Assembly (NCBI GenBank): GCA_964423665.1
Contig: CAYRFX010000050.1
Coordinates: forward strand, 1-17,616
Direction of reading: 5' to 3'
Origin: HGM04593 sp964423665
GTDB taxonomy: Bacteria; Bacteroidota; Bacteroidia; Bacteroidales; Bacteroidaceae
Length of the DNA stretch: 17,616 bases
Part shown: positions 1 to 5,713 of the stretch, one piece after another
How positions within the stretch are numbered: position 1 is the first letter of the stretch
Layout of the letters: the number at the start of each line of letters is the position of its first letter
Position numbers and translations under genes: made by a program
The notes under the pieces: generated by a model
Told to the model about the DNA's origin: nothing
Database searches by the model: none
What the model saw: the letters and a program-made list of their open reading frames with translations, nothing else

Positions 1-6
1 ACAAAT

Positions 7-80
7 TCTTCAGTAGCTCAGTCGGTTAGAGCACCTGACTGTTAATCAGGGGGTCGTAGGTTCAAGTCCTACCTGAAGAG
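7..80 (+). tRNA. tRNA-Asn (anticodon GTT)
   Basis: The sequence folds as a complete cloverleaf. The 7-bp acceptor stem pairs 7-13 with 73-79, the D-arm GCTC follows a TA linker, the anticodon stem CCTGA/TCAGG encloses a loop with GTT at 41-43, and the T-loop carries TTCAAGT. The discriminator base is G80. CCA is not encoded, as the next bases are CAA, so it would be added after transcription. The promoter is outside the window: only six upstream bases are visible. An intrinsic terminator follows directly. Confidence 0.97.
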
Positions 81-82
81 CA

Positions 83-109
83 AAGCGAGTGGTTATCCGC
101 TCGCTTTTT
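83..109 (+). terminator. Intrinsic terminator of tRNA-Asn
   Basis: The inverted repeat pairs 83-92 with 97-106 through a GC-rich core (GCGAG/CTCGC) and a TTAT loop. The 3' arm runs into a T tract at 105-109. It starts two bases after the discriminator base, so it should end the tRNA-Asn transcript and separate it from the protease gene downstream. Confidence 0.85.
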
Positions 110-177
110 GTTTTATAAATATTGTCAAAAAAAGAATAAAAAGAGCTATTCAACAAGGTAATAAGCGACGAAAGCAC

Positions 178-185
178 TATCTTCG
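178..185 (+). promoter_or_regulatory. Candidate -7 promoter element for the S41 protease gene
   Basis: TATCTTCG, followed by C, resembles the Bacteroidetes -7 consensus TAnnTTTG with one change. It lies 35 nt before the ATG at 221. No good -33 TTTG is present 19-21 nt upstream, so the call rests on the -7 box and on the same nonamer TATCTTCGC appearing before two other genes in this window. Confidence 0.45.
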
Positions 186-220
186 CACATGAATATCGTA
201 CAGACATACATTTAATTAAT

Positions 221-1885
221 ATGAGATTGAAAAAAGTAATAATATCGGCACCGCTCGTTGCAATATTGGTTATGGCATTAATGGCATTCAGCAACGACAA
301 CAGAAAGCATCAACTATCGCGACAGATTGCCATCTTCAATGCGATTGTAAAAGAGCTGGACCTCTTTTATGTAGATACCATTCAGCCCAAGAAACTTATT
401 GACAAGGGCATTGAGAATATGCTGAAAAACCTCGACCCCTACACCGAGTATTATTCCGAAGAGAATTCAGACGAGCTAAAGATGCTCACCACCGGAAAAT
501 ACGCGGGCATAGGTTCCGTTATACGCTATCACGAAAAGAAAAAGACAACCGTTCTCACCGACCCATACGAGGGGTTACCCGCCGCAAAAGCCGGACTGAG
601 GGCAGGCGACCTTATTCTGAGCATAAACGGGACGGATATCCACGGCATGAGCACAGACAGCGTCAGCAATATGCTGCGTGGCACAGCAGGCACCACACTC
701 ACCCTTGTGATAGAACGCCCGGGGGAGAAGGGTAGCAAAACCGTAAAATTAGAGCGTGAGAGCATTGCGCTGCCTGCGATAAGCTACTACGGGTTGCATA
801 ATAACAATATCGGATTCATACAATTAGAGAGTTTTACAGAGAAATGTGCAAAGAACATGCGCCGCGCCGTAGTGGAACTGAAGCAGGCGGGTGCAGAGGC
901 TTTTATAATTGACCTGCGTGGCAACGGCGGCGGGCTGCTCAACGAGGCTGTGGATATTGTCAATCTGTTTGTCCCCAAAGGAATAACCATTGTAACCACA
1001 AAAGGAAAGATTAAACAGGCGAATACAGAATACAAGACAGGCAAAGAGCCCATAGACACAGAATCGCCTTTGGTGATACTCGTAGATGAGCAAAGCGCAT
1101 CGGCAGCCGAGATTGTTGCAGGTTCGTTGCAGGACCTTGACAGAGCTGTGGTTGTGGGGACACGCACATATGGCAAAGGTCTTGTACAGACAACACGCCA
1201 GCTCCCGGCCGGCGGCTATCTGAAACTGACAACAAGCAAATATTATATTCCCAGCGGACGCTGCATTCAAGCCCTCGACTATTCACACATGATGGACGAT
1301 GGGAAGAGCACTCGCATTGCCGACAGCCTGACCAATGTATTCTACACAGCAGCCGGGCGCGAGGTGCGCGACGGTGGCGGCATACGCCCCGATGTTGAGC
1401 CCAAAGAGGAGGAGCTCTCCACCCTGCTCTTTTATCTGATACAGGATATTGCCCTGTTCGATTATGCCACGGACTATCGCATTTCTCACGACAGCATAGC
1501 ATCGGCAGCCGAGTTCTGCATAAGCGACAAGGAGTACAACGAATTCAAGGAGTATCTGAAATCCACAAAATTCAGTTACGACATTCAAAGTCTCAAGGTC
1601 CTTGAACAGCTTAAGAAGATGATTGAATTCGAGGGATATACAAGCATCACAAAGGAGGAGATAAACTCGCTTGAGAAAAAATTACAAGCAAACCTCGACT
1701 ACTCACTAACCCACTTTGAAAACCACATTAAGGAGATTGTGGAGAGTGAGATTATAGCGCGATATTACGGGCGAAAAGGAAGTATCATATACAGCCTGCG
1801 CAAGGATAGCGACATAAAAGAGGCGTGTGGTATAATCACCGACAAAAAGCGATACAAAGAGATTCTTTCTCCTGCAAAGAAATAA
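221..1885 (+). CDS. S41 family carboxyl-terminal processing protease (CtpA/Prc-like)
   Basis: This is a serine endopeptidase of the C-terminal processing family, which cleaves periplasmic or envelope proteins near their C-termini. Residues 1-23 form a basic-then-hydrophobic signal or anchor segment without a lipobox cysteine, so the body should be periplasmic. A PDZ domain spans about residues 90-168. The S41 core follows, with a glycine-rich strand (LRGNGGG, 232-238), the nucleophile Ser294 in SASAAE, the general base Lys319 in YGKG, and Gln323. The Ser-to-Lys spacing of 25 matches the family. A helical C-terminal region of about 150 residues completes a length (554) usual for Bacteroidales homologues. 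The ATG at 221 is the only start that gives a full signal segment. The gene appears monocistronic, between the tRNA terminator and a hairpin just after its stop codon. The physiological substrate cannot be read from the sequence. Confidence 0.93.
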   Translation: MRLKKVIISAPLVAILVMALMAFSNDNRKHQLSRQIAIFNAIVKELDLFYVDTIQPKKLIDKGIENMLKNLDPYTEYYSEENSDELKMLTTGKYAGIGSVIRYHEKKKTTVLTDPYEGLPAAKAGLRAGDLILSINGTDIHGMSTDSVSNMLRGTAGTTLTLVIERPGEKGSKTVKLERESIALPAISYYGLHNNNIGFIQLESFTEKCAKNMRRAVVELKQAGAEAFIIDLRGNGGGLLNEAVDIVNLFVPKGITIVTTKGKIKQANTEYKTGKEPIDTESPLVILVDEQSASAAEIVAGSLQDLDRAVVVGTRTYGKGLVQTTRQLPAGGYLKLTTSKYYIPSGRCIQALDYSHMMDDGKSTRIADSLTNVFYTAAGREVRDGGGIRPDVEPKEEELSTLLFYLIQDIALFDYATDYRISHDSIASAAEFCISDKEYNEFKEYLKSTKFSYDIQSLKVLEQLKKMIEFEGYTSITKEEINSLEKKLQANLDYSLTHFENHIKEIVESEIIARYYGRKGSIIYSLRKDSDIKEACGIITDKKRYKEILSPAKK

Positions 1886-1890
1886 ATTAT

Positions 1891-1932
1891 AAAGGGGCTA
1901 TGTCAAAATGTTATATTTGGCATAGCCCCTTT
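1891..1932 (+). terminator. Long hairpin, probable terminator of the S41 protease gene
   Basis: A perfect 12-bp stem (1891-1902 with 1921-1932, core GGGGCTATG/CATAGCCCC) begins six bases after the protease stop codon. About four more base pairs inside it shorten the loop. The T tract that follows is short and interrupted (TTT, then AGG, then TTT). On the opposite strand the downstream flank is also AT-rich, so it may act in both directions between the convergent genes. Confidence 0.7.
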
Positions 1933-1956
1933 AGGTTTGTAAGAATTAAAAAATAC

Positions 1957-2038
1957 AAGGCGACAGGATTTAAGGCGACAGGAGTGTACAAAGGTACTCG
2001 ACTAAGCCTTAATATCGATAACAACAAAGTAGTTTGTT
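1957..2038. repeat. Direct and inverted repeats in the convergent intergenic region
   Basis: Three nested elements lie between the convergent genes. A 12-bp direct repeat, AAGGCGACAGGA, occurs at 1957-1968 and 1972-1983 (period 15). A 7-bp perfect inverted repeat, TTAAGGC (1970-1976) with GCCTTAA (2006-2012), encloses a small GTAC/GTAC hairpin. A further 6-bp stem, AACAAA/TTTGTT, lies at 2023-2038. None has a clear T tract. They may form the 3' end of one or both converging transcripts. No function can be assigned. Confidence 0.5.
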
Positions 2039-2055
2039 AATTATGCACACCGCCA

Positions 2056-2451
2056 TTATTCATAAGATGCAGATACCACACCATCATTTAATCGCAACTT
2101 AACTTTTCCCCGGGAAGGAAGTTGCAGAATTGTAACACCATCGGTTTCACGTTCCACCACAAGAAGAGCATTCTCCAGAGCAAAACGGTTGAGACGCAGC
2201 ACCGTATCAGTGTTCACCGGTGCTCCTGTATATATGAGGCTATCGTTAAGATACACAGCATAGTCCTTCCCTGCAAATGAAGGAGAAAATGATATCTCAT
2301 AATTAAAACGCGCATTACCCGGCTTGCTCCAATATTTATACAGCGAGTAATATGCAAAAAGCCCTATGGTTACTATTATCACAAAAAAGAAAAATACACT
2401 GCCGAAAAGAAACCTCATATTGGCTCCATGCCCTCTTGTTCTGCTTGCCAT
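2056..2451 (-). CDS. Small single-pass membrane protein of unknown function
   Basis: I do not recognise a named family. From the ATG at 2451 the product is 131 residues: a short basic N-terminus (MASRTRGHG), one strong transmembrane helix at about residues 13-36, then a soluble segment of about 95 residues with alternating hydrophobic residues suggesting beta strands. This is the topology of a membrane-anchored protein with an extracytoplasmic domain. An internal ATG (residue 12, at 2418) gives a 120-residue form starting just before the helix and cannot be excluded. A TTG at 2511 was rejected because the candidate promoter at 2474-2505 lies downstream of it. The gene is on the same strand as the ATP-grasp-like gene, 63 nt after its stop, so the two may be partly co-transcribed. 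Confidence 0.72.
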   Translation of the reverse strand: MASRTRGHGANMRFLFGSVFFFFVIIVTIGLFAYYSLYKYWSKPGNARFNYEISFSPSFAGKDYAVYLNDSLIYTGAPVNTDTVLRLNRFALENALLVVERETDGVTILQLPSRGKVKLRLNDGVVSASYE

Positions 2452-2473
2452 AACATAAACTTTAATTATTGAT

Positions 2474-2505
2474 GCGAAGATACTATTTTGCAGCGAAACA
2501 GCAAA
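2474..2505 (-). promoter_or_regulatory. Promoter for the small membrane protein gene
   Basis: On the minus strand TTTG (2505-2502), a 19-nt spacer and TATCTTCG (2482-2475) match the Bacteroidetes -33/-7 layout, with one change in the -7 box. The start site should fall a few bases further on, giving a short leader before the ATG at 2451. Confidence 0.6.
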
Positions 2506-2514
2506 GAGCAAAGG

Positions 2515-3714
2515 TTATTTAGAGAAATACAGCTCGCCCAAAGGGAGTGGAGAGGCAGACAACAAGGCAAATGCAGAGTAACGACTATCAGCTGTTACGG
2601 GAGAAAGAGGCAGATAGCCGCTCACCACCCTGCCCTTTTCCACTTGCAAGGGATAGGAGGAGTTCATGACATGATGAGCAGCAAGCGCCTCACCTGCCTG
2701 CTTGTAAAAAGAGACCGAGAAACGCCCTTGCGAGCCCTGCACCACAAACTTATCATAAAAAAGACGCGACACGGCACCCATATTCATTCTCAAATTGAGT
2801 TCTACGCACGGATTGAGACGGAAACCACCTGCTTCACGATATATGAGCATATCCACGCCCAAGAAGCCTTTATAATTGACACCGACAAGCAAAGAAGAGA
2901 GAATCTCCACAAGAGAATCCTTTACATTTGCTAGCACATCGCGCGACACATACTCGCTTAAAAAATCCTCGATGGTAGTATCGGCAGCAAGAATGTTTCC
3001 CGAATAGGAGCCACCTTCGCAGGTAAAAAGAGAATATCCGGCAAAAGAGACCACACCCTCGCTAACCGAAAATTCCATAGCAAAATCTACCACTTTATCC
3101 AGGAAACGCTCACATACCACACCACCCTGACGCTTTATAACTCCATTATAAAAATGCTCCACAGGCACCTCCACACGCCCTATACCCCAAGCAATACCCT
3201 TGCCGCTACCCGACCACGGCGCCTTTATCACCGAGCGGGGCATGCTATTGACAAAAGCTGCCACATCGGCTGGATGGGAGAGATAGAGCGGCAACTCGGG
3301 GGTATCAATCCCGGCTGAACGCAAAGATTGCATCACCTCTATTGCCACACGACGATTGGAAAGATTACGCAACCGTTCCAGCTGCGATTGCCCGGGCAAC
3401 AGAGATTCTGCAACGCCCATTGCCTGCAAACGCCGTCTCATCTGCGCGCTCCACCCCCACGGAGCAACAGCAGAAAGCTGCTGCAGGGGCACATCGAGCA
3501 GGGGCACAGGAAGAGTAAATCTTCGCAACATCTCTGCCGCATATCCTGCATGTGGAGCAGAAGGCAGCAGAACCCCATCTTCGCTTGCAGCGAACCACAG
3601 AGGAAGTGTTGCAAGGTCATTTGCAATGGCACGCGCCATGGGTGGAGGACAATAGTTACTATTACCATCGGCAAGCGCAAGGTCGTTTTCGGGATTAAAT
3701 ATATGCAGTTTCAT
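2515..3714 (-). CDS. Conserved Bacteroidales protein with ATP-grasp-like motifs
   Basis: The 399-residue product has no signal peptide or membrane segment and should be cytoplasmic. It starts with MKLHIFNPENDLALA, an opening I associate from memory with a conserved Bacteroidales protein of about 400 residues. Residues 161-173 (Lys164, then a Gly/Ser-rich SGSGKG) look like the nucleotide-binding loop of an ATP-grasp fold. Residues 286-309 (Asp288 in GVDM, then NPCVELNLR with Glu305 and Asn307) look like the metal-binding acidic motif. ATP-grasp enzymes ligate a carboxylate to an amine, thiol or imino acid through an acyl phosphate. The substrate cannot be inferred, and no pathway partner is adjacent apart from the small membrane protein gene. 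The start is firm, as the ATG at 3714 lies 59 nt after a candidate -7 box. The alternative is an ATP-grasp-derived protein without catalysis. Confidence 0.8.
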   Translation of the reverse strand: MKLHIFNPENDLALADGNSNYCPPPMARAIANDLATLPLWFAASEDGVLLPSAPHAGYAAEMLRRFTLPVPLLDVPLQQLSAVAPWGWSAQMRRRLQAMGVAESLLPGQSQLERLRNLSNRRVAIEVMQSLRSAGIDTPELPLYLSHPADVAAFVNSMPRSVIKAPWSGSGKGIAWGIGRVEVPVEHFYNGVIKRQGGVVCERFLDKVVDFAMEFSVSEGVVSFAGYSLFTCEGGSYSGNILAADTTIEDFLSEYVSRDVLANVKDSLVEILSSLLVGVNYKGFLGVDMLIYREAGGFRLNPCVELNLRMNMGAVSRLFYDKFVVQGSQGRFSVSFYKQAGEALAAHHVMNSSYPLQVEKGRVVSGYLPLSPVTADSRYSAFALLSASPLPLGELYFSK

Positions 3715-3773
3715 TTTTCTTTACAAAAGACAAGATATTGCACAAACAGATGAATATTCTGTACTTTCCGTTT

Positions 3774-3782
3774 GCGAAGATA
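3774..3782 (-). promoter_or_regulatory. Candidate -7 promoter element for the ATP-grasp-like gene
   Basis: Minus-strand TATCTTCGC is identical to the element before the protease and small membrane protein genes. No TTTG lies at the expected -33 distance, so the assignment depends on the recurring nonamer and its position 59 nt before the ATG. Confidence 0.4.
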
Positions 3783-3837
3783 CGAAAAATTAATCTAAAA
3801 ATATTTATCGACACAAGACACAAAAAAGCATAAAACA

Positions 3838-3869
3838 CTTGCGCGAACAATGGTTTTTTACTACTTTTG
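3838..3869 (+). promoter_or_regulatory. Promoter of the rimP-nusA-infB-suf operon
   Basis: CTTG (3838-3841), a 20-nt spacer and TACTTTTG (3862-3869) match the Bacteroidetes housekeeping promoter, with a perfect -7 box. Transcription should start near 3875, about 80 nt before the rimP ATG. The spacing and -33 variant are the same as at the rplM promoter. Confidence 0.8.
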
Positions 3870-3887
3870 CAGAGTAATGATGATTGT

Positions 3888-3913
3888 GAGGGGCCTGCAA
3901 GCCCCTCTTTTTT
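3888..3913 (+). terminator. Intrinsic terminator inside the rimP leader (candidate attenuator)
   Basis: GAGGGGC (3888-3894) pairs perfectly with GCCCCTC (3901-3907) across a 6-nt loop and is followed by six T residues (3908-3913). It lies between the operon promoter and the rimP start. No plus-strand gene lies just upstream, as the nearest ends at 1885 with its own hairpin. It should therefore act on transcripts from the rimP promoter itself and release an RNA of about 40 nt unless read through. Lack of a T tract on the other strand shows it is directed at plus-strand transcription. Confidence 0.75.
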
Positions 3914-3953
3914 ATAAAATACCCCTGCGGGCATCATAATTAAAACAATTTAT

Positions 3954-4418
3954 ATGATTGACAGACAACAAGTAATCGAACTGACAAATGAATGGCTTGC
4001 CGACAAAGAGTATTTTTTGGTAGATGTAGCCATTAGCAAAGATGACAAAATCACGGTAGAAATCGACCACGCCGAGGGTGTGTGGATTGAAGATTGCGCT
4101 GCCCTCAGCCGACACATTGAGCAAGGGCTGAGCGAGACAGAGGATTACGAACTTGAGGTGGGCTCGGCAGGGCTGGGACAGCCGTTCAAGGTCTTGCAAC
4201 AGTACATCAACCACACAGGCTTGGAGGTTGAAGTGCTCACAAAAGAGGGAAAGAAACTGAAAGGCATTCTTAAAAGTGCCTGCGAGCAGGAGTTTGTGCT
4301 CACAATCTCCAAGAAAGAAAAAATTGAGGGCGCAAAACGCCCGCAGATTGTCGAGGAGAACTTGCATTTCACCTACGACAGCGTAAAATACACAAAGTAT
4401 ATTATAAATTTCAAATAA
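3954..4418 (+). CDS. rimP: Ribosome maturation factor RimP
   Basis: RimP acts in the cytoplasm and assists assembly of the 30S subunit. The 154-residue product shows the typical two-part layout: an N-terminal alpha/beta domain (about 1-75) containing VEIDHAEGVWIEDCAALSRH and the conserved GSAGLGQPF turn near residue 70, then a C-terminal SH3-like beta domain with the LKGILKS strand. The length is usual for the family. It is the first gene after the operon promoter and the leader terminator. Its stop is one base before the nusA ATG, the rimP-nusA-infB order found in many bacteria. The ATG at 3954 is preceded by an AT-rich stretch rather than a Shine-Dalgarno site, as is common in this phylum. 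Confidence 0.95.
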   Translation: MIDRQQVIELTNEWLADKEYFLVDVAISKDDKITVEIDHAEGVWIEDCAALSRHIEQGLSETEDYELEVGSAGLGQPFKVLQQYINHTGLEVEVLTKEGKKLKGILKSACEQEFVLTISKKEKIEGAKRPQIVEENLHFTYDSVKYTKYIINFK

Positions 4419-4419
4419 A

Positions 4420-5682
4420 ATGGCAAAGAAAGAAGAAACAATCAGCCTTCTTGATACTTTTCAAGAATTCAAAGAGTCGAAAAACATCGACCGCACTACA
4501 ATGATCAGCGTGCTCGAGGAGAGCTTCCGCAAAGTATTGGTAAACATGTTCGGCAGCGACGAGAACTATTCTGTTATCGTAAACCCCGACCGTGGAGACT
4601 TTGAGATTCAGCGTCGTCGCACCGTTGTTGCCGACAATGAGGTAAAAAACAGCAACATGGAGATCTCTTTGAGCGAGGCACAGCAAATCGATGACTCGTT
4701 TGAGGTGGGCGAAGATGTGAGCGAGATTGTGAACTTTGCAGAGTTTGGACGTCGCGCAATTCTGAACCTGCGCCAGACACTCGCTTCAAAAATTCTGGAG
4801 CTCGAAAAGGACAGCCTTTACAACAAATACAGCGAGCGTGTGGGACAGATTGTGAGTGGCGAGGTTTATCAGATTTGGAAGAAAGAGCTTCTGTTGGTTG
4901 ATGATGAGAACAACGAGCTTATTCTCCCCAAAACAGAGCAGATTCCGTCGGACTTCTACCGCAAGGGTGAGAATGTGCGCGCGGTAATTGCACGCGTAGA
5001 TAACCAGAACAACAACCCCAAGATTATCCTGAGCCGCACATCACCTATGTTCTTGCAGCGTCTTTTTGAGCTTGAGGTTCCCGAGATTAACGACGGGCTC
5101 ATCACCATCAAAAAGATTGCCCGCATACCCGGCAAACGTGCAAAGATTGCAGTGGAGACATACGACGAGCGCATCGACCCCGTAGGCGCATGCGTGGGCG
5201 TGAAGGGTTCACGCATTCACGGCATTGTACGCGAGTTGCGCAACGAGAATATCGATGTTATCCCATACACCTCGAACATTGAACTTTTCATTAAACGCGC
5301 ATTGAGCCCCGCCAAGATACAGAGCATAACACTCGACGAGGAGAAACGCGTAGCCGATGTAAACCTCAAACAAGAGGAAGTTTCACTCGCTATCGGTAAA
5401 GACGGTCTCAACATCAAGCTTGCAAGCATGCTCACCGACTATACCATCAACGTATATCGCGAGATAGACGAGCAACAGGAAGATGACATATACCTGGAGG
5501 AGTTTGCCGACGAGATTGACGAGTGGATAATCGCAGCCATCAAAAAGATAGGTCTTGACACTGCAAAAGCCGTTCTCAACGCTCCCCGCGAGATTCTAAT
5601 AGAAAAGGCCGACCTCGAAGAGGACACCGTTGACCATGTGATTGCAGTGTTGAAAGCCGAATTTGAAGAGGACGAGGAGTAA
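4420..5682 (+). CDS. nusA: Transcription elongation/termination factor NusA
   Basis: NusA binds RNA polymerase and nascent RNA and modulates pausing, intrinsic termination and antitermination. The 420-residue product has the N-terminal polymerase-binding domain (about 1-130), an S1 domain (about 138-206), KH1 with its GVKG loop at 260-263, KH2 with GKDG at 326-329, and an acidic C-terminal region with one helix-hairpin-helix-like segment (about 365-415). It lacks the two full acidic repeats of E. coli NusA, which is usual outside Proteobacteria. It follows rimP by one base and precedes infB by 31. Because NusA strengthens pausing and termination at many hairpins, its position downstream of a leader terminator suggests autogenous control. 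That link is inferred from layout only. Confidence 0.97.
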   Translation: MAKKEETISLLDTFQEFKESKNIDRTTMISVLEESFRKVLVNMFGSDENYSVIVNPDRGDFEIQRRRTVVADNEVKNSNMEISLSEAQQIDDSFEVGEDVSEIVNFAEFGRRAILNLRQTLASKILELEKDSLYNKYSERVGQIVSGEVYQIWKKELLLVDDENNELILPKTEQIPSDFYRKGENVRAVIARVDNQNNNPKIILSRTSPMFLQRLFELEVPEINDGLITIKKIARIPGKRAKIAVETYDERIDPVGACVGVKGSRIHGIVRELRNENIDVIPYTSNIELFIKRALSPAKIQSITLDEEKRVADVNLKQEEVSLAIGKDGLNIKLASMLTDYTINVYREIDEQQEDDIYLEEFADEIDEWIIAAIKKIGLDTAKAVLNAPREILIEKADLEEDTVDHVIAVLKAEFEEDEE

Positions 5683-5713
5683 TTTCCATTAACCAAAAAG
5701 AAAAAAGCGACTA

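Noticed and set aside
46..300. Open reading frame of 84 codons on the minus strand across tRNA-Asn
   Set aside because: It is antisense to the tRNA and its terminator. The GLEPTTP-type ending is a well-known artefact of translating the tRNA T-arm in reverse.
1989..1996. Minus-strand TACCTTTG resembling a -7 promoter box
   Set aside because: No TTTG lies 19-21 nt upstream (the nearest is about 28 nt away), and no minus-strand gene lies downstream other than antisense to the protease.
1825..2040. 71-codon plus-strand frame overlapping the end of the protease gene
   Set aside because: It runs through the terminator hairpin and the direct repeats. Its sequence reflects those repeats and no start signal is visible.
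2452..2511. TTG at 2511 as the start of the small membrane protein
   Set aside because: It would lie upstream of the gene's candidate promoter, and the added residues are not part of a better signal segment.
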